Positions 1 to 14,000 of a stretch of DNA of 64,000 bases are shown piece after piece (positions within the stretch are counted from its first letter, which is position 1; each line of letters begins with the position of its first letter). Location of the stretch: assembly GCA_959347315.1 (NCBI GenBank), contig OY365815.1, positions 16,680,954 through 16,744,953 on the forward strand, read 5' to 3'. Made by a program: the position numbers and the translations under genes. A model generated the notes under the pieces. The model ran no database searches and was not told the origin of the DNA. It saw only the letters and a program-made list of their open reading frames with translations. The DNA is from Bimastos eiseni (Eukaryota > Annelida > Clitellata > Crassiclitellata > Lumbricidae).

Positions 1-2792
1 CACCCTCAGTGTAAGTAAGTAAGTAAGTAAGTAAGTAAGCATATTCATTAAATCAAACGTCTGCAAACGCATGACATGTGCATATAAATATTTAGTGCCC
101 GATTGTATTGGGGCGATTCAGACGATACCTGTTAATATGCATCTTATAACTTCTATCGGCGCACATTGACTCCCATCCCATACTACAGTGTATAGGTTTT
201 CTAACTATAATCCTGTATGTATGTATGTATGTATGCATGTGTGTGTGTGTGCGTGTACACATGTGTGTATGTGAAACTAGCATATGTATAAATAGGCAAT
301 CTAGTATTTAGTAGTGTGTTTCATATCTACACAGATTTTTGGTTAGAGATTTCTAATTCTTCTGCTCCCTTGCCCACTCAGCCACACTGTCGGTGGGAAG
401 ATTAGACGTCGAAGGAGAGAAATGGCCTAGACCAAGATAATACAATCGTTAACACTTCCTACCCATGACTGCCTCGGGGTTAGATAGACTCTCCACTCTC
501 TCTTCTTCTCTTCATTTATATCAAAGAGTTAACCGTGTGCACTGCTTTAGCGATGTGCAAAATCCGGTACTTAAAACGTTTTTATTACATTTCCGGAGGT
601 ATACAGTGAATTAATTCTGTTCACAGTGTTTAGAGTACGCTGCTGTTGCTTGTTGCCTGGCTGTTGTTGTTGCTTATGTGTCTCTTTGACTGTAGAAACT
701 ATTCTGACTCTGGATTCTAATCTACTGCTGATCTTCAAACGGAAAGATTAGACGCCGTTAGTTAACGTTTTTATCGGTTTCGATTTTCTCTTTGATCTGG
801 CAACATAAACTATCTCGTCGTAGATTTTTAAATGTTTAATATTATTTAAACTGTAAGTATTAAAAGTAGATATTGCCCTTTATGAGCATCTTGTTTCGCC
901 GTTGAACTTATAATAGGGCCCATTGAGGACAAGGATGTATATAGGTACCAGTAAGTAAGTATATTTTTATTAGCGACAAATCTGCCTGACAAAATGGCCC
1001 CGACGAAACGGCCTGCCAAAATAGTCTTCGTAAACATGGTCTCATCAAGACAGACTCTTAAATACGACAGCGACGTCAGCAGACGAGACAAGGCTGAGAG
1101 CAGTCAACATTCACATGCAAAACTTCCGGTCGTTTTTGTGCTCAACCACGTTGATCACTTTCCGCCAGAGTCTAGATGTAATTAAATCCAATACCGTATA
1201 TATAGCGGACTAAACTAACCAGTTGACATTATACGCTGGTTCTCTGCATTTCCTTGTGCAGCTGAAAAAATGTCTGTTAGCCCAATTTCAAAATAGCTTT
1301 TCAACGTAGACTGTAAAATCCGGGATCATGGGATTCAGGGTGCGACGCCGATATTACAGTGGCGGATATTTTATTTATTATTTTTTTTATTACCGAAATT
1401 TGATACCGCCTTTCTTTCAACATTCTCTTACTTAAAAGTGCACACACACCTCGACGGCGCAACTGCAGTTGTAGTGCAGAGCAATTGTGCGCGAAGGACT
1501 TGCTCATGGTCCCTAGACAGTGACTCCCCGAACGAGGGTCGAACCCGCTCGCTCAGCGCACGCCGACCGCTCTAACCGATCGGCCACTGTGCCGACGGGT
1601 GGCCAATTTGAAGCAGGCCGATTTGAGGAGGCCTCATTTTGTGGGGCTCATTTGTCGGGGTCGATTTGACGAGTGCCTGCTTGAACCGGATGCGGAAGAT
1701 TTGCCACCCGGTCTACAAACATCTAGTAATGCAAAATACGGGATCAGCAAAATTACGACATTCTCCCAATAAGAAGTGTTTCCTTGCACTGTTTTCTAGT
1801 GGAATGAGATCGAGCAGGGGTTCTATGGCAAAGCAAGAGGTTTTATCGTTGTAGACGTCTTTTCGAGTTTTTGCTCTGAGGTTTTAGATCATGACCATTG
1901 AAACACAAAACCCAACAAAAAGTCCGATAAATCTTTATTCGGTAGCCTACATATAGCTCATTAATAATAAATTCTCAATTTCATGGAACACACACAGAAT
2001 TAAACATACCGTCATGCCATCTGTTGCTTATAAAAATCATGTAAAAATAAATTATTCGCACTAACCAAATGGGCAATTTAGGTTACTTGACAATCTGAAC
2101 GTTTTAACTAAGGAACGATCGCTTAATGCTGTTACTATTACTGGTAGACATAGATCTATGCACGAAAGTCCATCATTGCAACTGAACTGAATATTTACAA
2201 CACAAAATAATAATAATCTGAGCGAACTGTTATTATGACTACAAACCTGATTAGCTCAAGTCGCATATATAAGCTTACAGAGCACCACGTGTTTGAACCT
2301 ATCTAAAGAGTCTTGGGACGAGGTAGCCTGTCAATAGAGCGCAGAACTGTCCTGCGTATAATTATGTTTCGTTCCCGCTATCTGTTCACATTGGAGCATT
2401 GCATGCATACCTACAATGCATGTTTGTATTCTCTGTGTCTTGACATAGAGCATTCTTAGCAACTTCGCCAATGCACTGAAGTTAACTATGCAGTTCTTAG
2501 ATATGCCAAGAATGTTTCTTGAACTATTTGGCGAAAAAGTTTAAATTTTCGTTGGTGGTTAGACTGATTACTGCTAGACATGGAAGGTGCAATGCACGAA
2601 AAACGTCATGTTCCCTGAGTGAAGCTACATGCAGGCCTACATGTATGGCAGATTCCCAAGGGCCACTTGACAGGGCGTTGTTGATCTGGATGCAAGACAG
2701 TTTTTAAGGAAATAACAATTACAATTCAACTGCAGTGTTTCAACCAAAGTGTCAATCGCTAGTCTAATTAATCCAATTGAACGAAAAAGGAA
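1..2792. other. Region beyond the neurabin stop codon
   Basis: The window opens with a (GTAA)n microsatellite (10-40). A SINE copy lies at 1370-1596. Short frames at 92, 846, 994, 1639 and 2519 have no splice context or recognisable content. The part from 2792 down to about 1930 is probably neurabin 3' UTR. Confidence 0.5.
1370..1596 (-). mobile_element. tRNA-derived SINE, copy 1
   Basis: On the minus strand the element starts GGCACAGTGGCCGATCGGTT (A-box-like). It continues through GGGTTCGACCCTCG (B-box-like), AGTCACTGTCTAGGGACC, a conserved body with TGCACTACAACTGCAGTTGC, and a 3' end GGTATCAAATTTCGGTAAT. Related copies lie at 22250-22472 and 39016-39250. The head is tRNA-like but is not a functional tRNA gene. 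Confidence 0.75.
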
Positions 2793-5003
2793 TCATTTGT
2801 TCTTTGAAGCTTCCTTCTTTCGAAGTTTTTCCTGAGCCTTCTCTTCCTTCTCCCGAAGTTTTTCCTCTTTTTCGCGAAGCTTCTTCTCCTTTGCGATGGC
2901 GCTTTGAAGCTCTTTGATCTTTTTCTTCAATAAGTCTTTGGTCTTTCCGTCGATCTCCATATCCTACGAGTGAAAAACATTTAGCTCCGGCTAAATAGTA
3001 GGTGCGGTTGGTACTGATTAACATAATCGATTAATCATCAAATTAACATCGAAAAATTGATAAAATTCGATCAATTTGGTATCTTTTATGTACAGCTTGA
3101 AAACTGTTAACAGTTACCGATCCAACTACTACTAAGTCTTTCCTTTTCAACAAAAAGGCTTCAAACATTTCACCCGCTGAAGGTGATACGTCAGCAATGT
3201 GTTTGAACCGTGATAAGCAAAATGTTCATTGCAATGAAGACAGTTCGGCCTAATGTTTCGCCATCTTCGACTTTCCATCAGCAACTACCTTAACCCTTAC
3301 CCGTCCAATTATTATATCAAAAGCTTTGAATTTGGCCGCTCACAGCTCCGTTAGGAGGGTTAGCGGTTAAACTGACCTCTAAACCTTCTCACATTTATCA
3401 ATGTTCACCATGCTGTTTACTAGAAATAATAATGTAGAAAATAAATTGAAAACTCCAAAATTTATCCATTAGGCTAGATTTTAAATCTATTAATCGATTT
3501 AGCAATCGTTAAATTTCCAGCCACATTAAATGGACATGAGACTTAATTGACAGAGAATGAAATTCGATCTCTGGTTTTAATGTAGACTCAATGTTTGTGT
3601 TTTTAACAATTATAGGCCCGAGGATTCTCCGACTAAGTGGTGATGTCAAGCACTACTAACACATAAACATTTATTTATACTACAATAACACATAATACTA
3701 TCTAGTTGTTTCTTGAGCAGCCCCGATGATGCAACCACGTGCATGAAGTGTTGGTGACACCATTTTCTTAGCTCCTGTGCTAAAATATCTTTGATCGACC
3801 CACAGACAGTAGGCCTATTAGATCAGTGAACCAATTTTGTAGATGAGCTTGCGCGTGACGCAAGCAAAATATATATAGCTATCGTTATACCCTGGGTTGG
3901 GTTTCAACCCCATACCTCTGGGTTGCTAACCACTAGACTATACGTATACGGACAAATTGTGTTTTTTGGTCGTTTAGCTAATCACTGTTCGCGTTATTAC
4001 CTTAAAGGAATTGGTCGATAGAGTAAGAAGTTTCTTCCCGTCAACGGAATGTCTCTCGAAAACTCCAATCAGTTCGCCTAAATTGATCGATACCAGCCAG
4101 CTGGCTACCTCTTCCGTTGACCACTGGTCAGCCAATGGACCGGTGGACTCCATCTGACCACTGCTGCTGGGATAACTACTGAACGACATCATCTGCCAAC
4201 AGGATATTTTTCAATCAGACGAAACTTCATTACTGTATAAGCTTTTTAGTTCTAGCAACGGACTTTTGTCTTATAATGTGTCTTTATATACTCGAGCACA
4301 ATATTTGTACTAAATCCACAAGAACACATTAGTTTCAAGTTATAGAATTATCTGTACAATGTGCATGCGTCTGTCGTTTTATTTACCATTCTGACGAACT
4401 TCACAAATATTCATCCACATACAATACATGTATTATACAGAAGCAAACATGACTGGTCGTTCAGGACTGCATCACTGAGGTAGGGCAATCGTCTACGTAC
4501 TTACTTACCTGGCTCAACGTGTCTCTTTGTAATCATAAACTTCAAATTTCTCAGGGTTACTCACACGCTAATATCCAGGGCAGCTGCTGATTGACGAGCC
4601 CTGATTAACATTTATTCAATTTGTCTCATCTTACCTCACCTTATGCAATACCATTTCAGCTTAGTATGATGCTGTCGTTGATGACCATTCTTTTCATGCC
4701 GTACCTTAATTTACCGTATAATTTACTTCTAATTACTTTACGCTAGCTTTACGTCAATTTTCTTCACCTGATTCTCTTTTGCATAAGTAATTATATCAGA
4801 ATAACACAACTTAAGCGCTGACCAGGCCACTGCTGACGTCTGAAGTGCTTTTCCAAGGTCGGATATTGGCTCCCGCGGCGCCCTGCCCTTCCAGGTGACT
4901 GCTGGGTGACCTCGAATGATCGCGATAGTCGTCGTCGTCCTTGGAGCCAGTCGATGCCCTTGACCCCACTGAGGCCGCGTCTGAACCTAGTTGCTTCTTT
5001 GAC
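2793..5003 (-). CDS. Neurabin SAM cassette, copy 2 (three exons, terminal)
   Basis: Exon 5003-4838 is a linker (GSDAASVGSRASTGSKD, then RPWKSTSD), 4192-4001 is the SAM core (WSTEEVASWLVSINLGELI) and 2963-2793 is the SAM end plus a charged helix, ending ASKNK and TGA at 2793-2795. Each exon is a close paralogue of the corresponding exon in copy 1 with the same boundaries and phases, so the two sets arose by tandem duplication of a three-exon block. A putative polyadenylation hexamer (TTTATT on this strand) lies at 1934-1939. Confidence 0.85.
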
Positions 5004-8000
5004 CTACATGAATATAGTTTCGAGTGACTCTCAAATGTGCAACAATCGTTAATAGTTAACCGCGCATGAAAGCCACAGCAGCCACCGGTCCATATATGGA
5101 ACCTCGTGATGGCGTAATAAGACTCCAATATGCATGGGCGTGATATGCGATATCTAAGCGCAATTGTAGCGTCAGAAAACGTCATTGTAACGTCATTGCA
5201 ACATCTCCATAAGGTAAGCTGTATAAATACCAACAGAATAAATTTTGACTACCAAAGGTCGAATCCAGGACAACCCACGGTAAGCCATCCGCCATTGAAG
5301 CGTATGCCACTACTGGACCTCGGCCTATAGCCACACAAGAGCTTTCCGATCAGCTGTTTCTGTGGCTACAGCTTCAAAACCCTTTAAAAAAGCAAACACT
5401 CACGACTTTTTCTTTGAGGCTTCCTTCTTTCGCAGTTTAGCCTGCGCCTTCTCTTCCTTCTCCCGAAGTTTTTCCTCCTTCTCTCGGAGTTTCTTTACCT
5501 TTGCGATGGCGCTATGAAGCTCTTTGATCTTCTTCTTCAAGAGGTCTTTGTTCTTGCCGCTGATCTCCATCTCCTACGAAGGAAGGCATCCATTATTTAA
5601 GCTTACTGTAGCAACAAAGCATGCTTTCCTAACAAATCTATGAGAATATTGTAAGACAAGATGCGAGCGCATTAAGCTGTTTTTGCAGCTGCTTTTATAC
5701 CTTAATTTCTTATTTTCATTACAAGTTGTCTTTGGAGTCTAATACAGCGCTTTGCAAACGGTGGTGTGTGCGTATCAATATCAATCAATCAATCAATCAG
5801 TCAATCAGTCAATCAATCACAAATAATATAGCGCCTCTTCAAGAAATCTACTTAGAGGCGCTCCCGGTCCAACCACGGTCATATAAGACTATGTCAAGTA
5901 TCGTTAAGTGGTACAATACAAAAAATTCCCAACGACATTATCACAGATCAAGCTCCATTTGTCGTCAAATGCTTCAAAATGCGTTTTCGGCCGGAGATTG
6001 GCCCCAGGTCCTGCAAGAGAATTTAATACGATGTTTCCCTAATAATTGATTGCAAAGGGGCACGCACCCTCCTGTTGCCATTTTGATGGGGCCCTTGTTG
6101 ATTGATGGTTCGCTAATTCCATTTGCCTATCCGATGGCACAACGCAAATAAAATTTGAAAATCGTTGGCTTCATACACGAGCCTAGGGATACGAGTCATC
6201 ACACGCAAGCGCGTCTCAAACAGATCTCCATGGGCTAGAAAGCGGAGTAATTGACAACAATGCTGGTTGAAATTTTTGGTGAACTCCTGGAGAGCATCGA
6301 CCGTCACTGATCGTCACTGATTCAATCGTAGTTCTATTACTTAAACCATTTTTAATTGTTTTTTGCTTAAATTGTTGTTTTCTTAGTTAAATTGACGCAT
6401 ACGATTAATTACCTTAAAGGAATTGGTCGATAGAGTAAGGAGCTTCATCCCGTCAACGGAATGTCTTTCGAAAACTCCGATTAGTTCGCCTAAGTTGATC
6501 GATATGAGCCAGTTGGCTACCTCTTCCGTTGACCACTGGTCAGCCATTCGACCGGTCGACCCCATGCCGGGGTAACTGCTGAGCGTCATCATCTGTCAGC
6601 ATAAGTGGTAGAAACAACTGGTAAAGCGTCTCTGGCGCAAGTACTGCAATTGTAATAGAGGGTAACGCCAGTAAAACTGTAAAATTTCATGCGAGTTTAT
6701 CTTGCTATGTCTAATCGCACCTTCTTTTTCTTCTTCTTGTTCTCTGCCTTTGTCAAGCTGATTAAGATGTTCAACGTCGCCATTCCTCTCTCCTCTGTGC
6801 CTCCTCTTGAAGCCTCTTGTACCCCTCTGGTATTATCCAGTCTAGTATCATTCCTCTCGGTCTTCCTCTTCCGCGTTTTCCTTCTACGATCGTTTTCATA
6901 GTTGAATTTCCTCTTACACGTCAAATCGTACCGTACGGTAGTTAATACCATTTCATAATAATTTCTTGAATTGTCACTGGATTCATGAACTCTCTCACCT
7001 ATTTCCCTTAAATTTCCTGTCTCTATCTTACTTACCTTATTTAGTTTTACCTCATGCCTTGTCTTACCTTCACCATGTAACGTAATAATATTATAGAATG
7101 TAGACGCTGACCGTGTCCCTGTTACCACTGACGTCCGGCGTGCTCTTCCAGGGACGGAAGCTGACTTCAAGGGTCCTATGCACTTCCATGAGGCTATTCC
7201 TTGGCCTCGAAGGGTCATGACCTTCATTGACATTGTCCTTGGAGGAGGACGAACCTCTTGATCCTAATGAAGCATCGTCTGAATCTCGCTGCCTATCAAT
7301 CCTACAGAGGAAGATGTCATAATAGTTGCAACACAACCGAAACCCTTAAACCTTACACAATATCCTAACCTATAACTGAGCCACGACGCATTTTAGGTCA
7401 TTACTTTGTTTTAGTTTGTAATTGTAATCGCAAATTCAAAATTTCTAAAGCGTCATATGATAGCTAAACGCAGGACATATTCTAACCTACGATTGCTGCG
7501 TCGAGTCAGAGGAGCTGTCTAGAGAATTGTCAATGGAGATCCAAGTCCTAATCTAGATTGCTGCATTGAGTCCAGAGAATTGTCATTGAAGATCCAAGTC
7601 CTCGTCTACGAATGCTGCGTCGAGTCAGAGGGGCTGTCCAGAGAATTGTCAATGGAGATCTAATTCCGTTTGCCAGAGAGGCCAGAAATAGGAAGCAGAG
7701 GATTCTCAAAGGCTTGTCTATAGGTTTAGTTTAGTCATTAATCATTTATATGCTGTGCTAATAACACGATGCTGTAAATAGATTGATTCAGATGAAGCTC
7801 AATACCGAGAGGCTATTTTGACGTCTGGCCTTGCGAGTGATGATGCACTGTTGGTCGTTGCTGCCTCTCCTCGTTTTTCCACAGCGACTCCTATTCCCAA
7901 CACTGGATAAGTTATGCCATCGTTATCTTTGGAAGAGACCGTCTTCTTCTTCGCTGAGTGGCCGAATTCGTCATCTGACGAAATATCTCCTCGGGTTTTT

Positions 8001-11000
8001 AATGCTGCTGCCCCTGCCATGACTGGATATGATATGCCATCATTGTCTCTGGATAAGAGTTTCTTATTCTTTTTTGAGTCAGAATGGTCGAGTTCATCTT
8101 CTGACGAAACATCTCCGTGTTTCTCCAGAGCGACTGCTATTCCCATAGCCGGGTATGTGATGCCATCAGACTCTTTCAACAGGACATTCTGATCCCTCTT
8201 TAAAGTGGAGTGGCTAAATTCTCCTGATGACGTAATCTCTCCTTTATTTTCCAGTGAGACTTTAATACCCATGACTGGATAGGCTATACCATCGTTATCT
8301 CTGGGTATGACCTTCTTATCAGCCTTGTATGCTGATTGCTTGAACTCATCTGATGAAGATATGTCTCCCTTGTTCTCAACTGCGGATGCCAGTCCCATTA
8401 CCGGGAATGTAATGCCGCCACTGCCTTGTTTAGATAATACTTTTTTGTTCTTCTCTGAAGTAGAATGATTGAATTCTTCTGATGAAGAAATATCTCCTTG
8501 TTTCTCCAGAGCGACTGCTATTCCCATGGCCGGGTAAGATATGCCCTCACTGTCCTTAGTTAAAACTTTCTTTTTCTTCGTCGAAGCTGAAAGTTTGGAC
8601 TCTTCATCTGACGAAATATCTCCCTGTTTCTTCATGGCGATTGCTCCTCCCATTACTGGATATTTTATGCCATCACTGTCCTTGGAAGATATATTTCTGT
8701 TCTGTTGAGAAACAGAGTGGCCCAATTCGTCATCTGATGAAAAATCTCCCTGCTTTTTCATGGCGATTGCTCCTCCCATTACTGGATATTTTATGCCATC
8801 ACTGTCCTTGGAAGAGAGGTTCATACTCTTTTTTGAAGATGAGTGGCCGAATTCGTCATCTGATGAAATATCTCCTTGTTTCTTCATGGCGATTGCTCCT
8901 CCCATTACTGGATATTTTATGCCATCACTGTCCTTGGAAGAGAGGTTCATACTCTTTTTTGAAGATGAGTGGCCGAATTCGTCATCTGATGAAATATCTC
9001 CTTGTTTCTTCATGGCGATTGCTCCTCCCATTACTGGATATTTTATGCCATCACTGTCCTTGGAAGAGAGGTTCATACTCTTTTTTGAAGATGAGTGGCC
9101 GAATTCGTCATCTGATGAAATATCTCCCTGTTTCTTCATGGCGATTGCTCCTCCCATTACTGGATATTTTATGCCATCACTGTCCTTGGAAGAGAGGTTC
9201 ATACTCTTTTTTGAAGATGAGTGGCCGAATTCGTCATCTGATGAAATATCTCCCTGTTTCTTCATGGCGATTGCTCCTCCCATTACTGGATATTTTATGC
9301 CATCACTGTCCTTGGAAGAGAGGTTCATACTCTTTTTTGAAGATGAGTGGCCGAATTCGTCATCTGACGAAACAACTCTTTGTTTCTCCAGAGCGACTTT
9401 GACGCCTATGACTGGATAGGTTATTCCGTCAGTATCTCTGGATAAGACATTCTTTTCCTTCATAGATGTTGAGTGTTTGAACTCATCGGATGAAGAGATT
9501 TCTCCTTGGTTCTGTACGGCGACTCCTACTCCCATTACTGGGAATGTTAGACCACCACTGTCTTTTGATAAGACCTTCTTGTTCTTTTTCGAAGCAGAAT
9601 GACTGGATTCTTCCTCTGACGAAATCTCTCCTTGTTTTTTCAATGCGACATTCACTCCCATAGCTGGGTAAATTATGCCCTCATTGTCTTTGGATAAGAC
9701 CTTCTTGTTCTTCTTCGAAGCTGAATGGCTGACTTCTGATGATGAAGAAATATCTCCTGTGTTATTTAAGGCGACTGCTACTCCCATGGCCGGAAATGTA
9801 ATTCCATCATTCTCTTTCGACTTCTTCTTAGCGTCTGCTTTGGCCTTCTTCTTTTCTGCTTTCTTCAGCTTCGCTTCCTCTTTAGCCCTCGCTTTTTCAT
9901 TTTTGGAGCTTTTCTTGCCAATGTCTTCATCGCTATCGTATTCGTGATTGTCCTCGTCTTTTCGCTTTTTACCCCACCTGAGTTTACCCTTCTTGGCCTT
10001 AGTCTCTTCGTTGACCTTCGTCTGATTATCGTCACTTTCATCATCCGTCTCCTCCTCATTTTCTGCAGCTTCGTTTCTTTTCTTTCTTGTCCAAAACAAT
10101 CCAAGCTTTTTATTTCCTGTCTTCTTATCCTTTTTCTGCGACTTCCCCTCTTTATCGGAGTTATCGTCGGACATCTTGCTCCTTTCTAAACTGTGGTCTT
10201 TCTGTGACTTTACCCCTAACATGGTACTCTCGCCATTTTCTGAGTCTCTGCCACTTGTATCGCTGTGTCTACTCTCCACACTCAAACGCCGTCCGTCAGC
10301 TTCTAACCGATTCCTTGTCTCTGAACTATGACTTGTCCCTGAAGCCAACACATACGCTCCTACACTCAATCCTAATTTCCTCCTCGAGCGTTCGTCATCG
10401 CTTGAATTTGCCTCGTGTCCAGCCTTCTGCGTTTTATCGGAAATATTGATTCTCTTTTGACTGTCGAAACTTTCGATCCTTTCAATCTTTTTCGCGGTCT
10501 TCGCGTCGTCTGAACTGTTCTCTCTCTCTAGCACTATCAAAGCCTTCCTGTGCCCTTCCTCATCGGAACTTTCCCGCTCTCTCAATCCTTCTTTTTTACC
10601 AAAAAATTGGTCCTTCTTCAAGTGTTTGTCACTTTCCAACCGAACCCCTATCTTTGAATGCTCGCCCTCATCTGAGCTGGATCCATGTCCAAGCTTCTTC
10701 TCATGAACTTTTGAACCTTCCAAATGGCCATGACCTTCGAACTTTCTCTCAACCGAAGGTCGTTTCTCTAGCAACCGTTGCCCAGCAAACGTCGTCCTTA
10801 CAGCCGCTTCTATTTCCATTCTATGGCGATCATCCGCAATCTTTTCATTACGATTGACCTGTAATACTGTGGGCGTGGCTTTGTCGCTGTCACTCGAGTC
10901 GTCGTCAGGGACAGGGGGCGGAGCGTAGTCAGGGGGTGCGTCGTCGAATACTACATCCATGTCAGAGTCGCTGTGTCTTTTACTTTTCACGATTGCTGTC

Positions 11001-14000
11001 ATGGATGACGAAGTCTCCCTAAATTAGATACAAAAAATACTTTTGTAAATTGTTCTGACGAATAATTTTAGAAAGCATTCAGATAACACGTTTCTGCCAA
11101 ACAAATGCAGCTAAATTGTGGTTTTTAATCGCCCAAATTGTTAATTGACGGCTCGAGAATCTGAGAGCAAGACATAACTAGCTCAAATAAAACCTTAAGA
11201 TATTTTTTCAAAATATATTGCTGAATAATAATTTTAATTAGCATTCGCAGTCTTAGCTTCACAATGTTTGATGTGTTGTCTTTTAGTCGAAAGATGAACC
11301 GTCCACAGGTCGTTCGTTGTCTACTGAAAGCTCTAAGAGATAGAGTAGCCCTAATTAAGCTGTTCGCGTCTATCTACGTTCTACCCTGAAACTTGTGAAC
11401 ATAATTGAAGCAATCGGTTGATAGCTCTAAACGTAAACTTAAGCGACTAAAGTTACTAAACGTGATGTAAGTTCCGTGAAAAAGTGAGTCAGGTCACATG
11501 AGCTTCAAGAGTTCTTGACTCGTTCGGACAAAGACAGATGTCTTGATGATTCACCGTGTTCAAAAACACATCAACTGTTACTCTCGTGTATCGAATATCC
11601 GACGCGAGGGAAGAAACAGTTCTTACGTTGACTTTTTTGCAGGACTGTGAATAGACACGACTGAATCCTAAAAGAAAACAGTAATCATCTCAATGAAACA
11701 GAAATCTATCTCCATTATTTACCGCAGAGTTAATTATCTAAATGACAGCTTATTTCGAAAGTAGACCTACCTTAACTATAAATAGCAGTTATTTACTGCC
11801 GTCGATTGAACTCAATTCAAAGATAAACTAATCAAAAATTTACGTTTTAAATCAAGTGACTACAAGCGTAAAGTTAAAAATTACGAATATGATGTTGGCG
11901 ACGATTGTGATCACACCGATGACAAAGTTGATGATGATGTTGACGCTGGCGTTGTTAATAATGATTTCAGAGAGGAGAAGAATGGAAGCACGAAGATAAA
12001 TATGGTTATAAATTTATGAAGAACAGGATGATGATGATGATGATATAGACAACTATACGACGATAATGATACTGACAATGCTATTCAAAATCATTACTTT
12101 TATTGTAACGACTTACTAGGCTATTATTATCACAGTTTCATCCGAAATAGGTATAATCCCTGAGGCTCTAAGCAACGGAACTCAAAGCCTATTAATGTTG
12201 CTATTATTATTATTATTAAAATTATTATTTTTTTAATTATTGCTATGATTATTATTATTATCAAACGCAAGAAACATCGAAGTATACTCAACTGTTTTTA
12301 GAGAATGCGCATGCGCTGGGCCTGATGAACTGAGCGGAAGTGAGGTAACTAATTTCCGTCGTCCGTCATCGGAGTCGGAATCACTCGAATGACTTCGGGT
12401 TTTGACGGTAACAACCGGCTGACCTGACAGTTAAACGTGCTTTAATTAATGCTCTGTGTGAAAGACGGTAACCAATGCTCACTGTAATTGTAGTGGTAGC
12501 CGTAAATTTAATCGAGAATTTGTATAGCGTCTCTTCATAGAAGTTTTTCCTGATTTCTGTACAACTCGTATAGGCCTCCGGTTGGTTTTATGCAGCTGGG
12601 TGCTCAGGAAACATTTCGGCTAAACTTAACACAATACTTAATGAATATTTTTTTATTATAAATTAAGGCACCTTCTTGTGACTCTTTAATAAATTTAAAG
12701 TGGTCTTAGTAGAAGAACTGGCTTGTCAGAAGATACCTGGGAGTGAATGTGGCTGGAAGGAAGGTTTCGTGATGTCTCTTGTTGGAGATCGATCATTGGC
12801 ATGATTGACAGCCAGTGCAATGCCCGGAGTGACATGTGACAAATCGACCTCATCGTAACTTCCAGAAAAACGAACCTCCAGGTGTCGAATCTGGAATTGC
12901 GGTCTACTTCATTAGTTAATTAATATGTTTAGTATGTGTTTCTCTTTTCTCAGACGTATTCTTGAACACATGAAGTCAATCAGTCACCCATCAGTTCATC
13001 CATGGACCGATAATGTTTGCTTCTTAAGTTTATGTGGATTCGTCGTTCATTGGTCTCTGCTTTCCAGCATGTATCTCCGTGTATTTGTTTACGCGTTTGT
13101 CTCTATCATATTCCTTTCACACTAACTCTAAGTTGGGCGATCTGTATGTTAAAGTCACTACAAAAGTTTCTTATGCACAAACTCAAGATGCTGATGAAGA
13201 TACTGTAAGAAGAGGATAATGGACGTCTATTATCTGCGTTGTAAATTTTAATTTGAAATGTATTAAAGTATTGGAGCATATTGAGCTGCGTTTGGGATAT
13301 AATGGCGTCTGGTTTCAGGCGAAATTAGTCATGGATTTTCTTCTAAGCTTGGCTAATATCGATGGAAAATTAAATTGAAAATGGTCTTTCTAGTCACCTT
13401 CTCCGTGAGAGTGTGAATTTGCTTTTCGTATTGCTGATCCATATCGCAAAGACGTCTCTTTATACTTTCTTTCTCGGTGTCATGCTCTCGTTCGCTGCAA
13501 TGGAAAATTCCAAACTCGGAAAAGGAAACGCTGAATTGAATGAATGCAGTGTTGACCTTTGCCTCATTGACGCCCTCGAGCGGACATTTTCGGGGCGCCC
13601 CTTTTCAAAATGATAAAATGGCTGAAACATGTAAATTCTATACAATACACTTACTCGGCATCCGACCTCGCCATCCCGAAAGGCTTGTGCTGAAGGACTG
13701 GTACCTACGTATCTAAAATCCAATTCTAAGACTTAGCGTACTTGTTTTCAACTTCGCTCCGTATTCTAATATCTATTCTAGAAAAGAGATTGAAGGTGAA
13801 ATATATCAGATCAAAAAGTGAAACTGAAGTCAACATGAGAATCCAAATAATCATTTCCAACTCGCAAACCAACGCTTTTCTCTGCAACTAAATTTCCTTC
13901 TCTTACTTTTTAAACCGAAGGTGACGCATTATAACGATAGACAAACTGAATACAACTATAACAGCAATACAACCGGAAATAAAAATAGAAGAGCTAAAGC

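Noticed and set aside
1500..1596. tRNA-like head as a real tRNA gene
   Set aside because: The same head is attached to the same non-tRNA body at several loci, so it is a SINE.
8641..9419. Long plus-strand open frames opposite the giant exon
   Set aside because: They repeat with the same 126-bp period and are antisense shadows of the minus-strand coding repeat.
13665..13707. Possible extra neurabin exon between atacgtag| and |gtaagt
   Set aside because: Splice sites look good, but its exit phase (1) cannot join the clear coiled-coil exon at 13494-13398, which joins the exon at 14870-14749 directly in phase.
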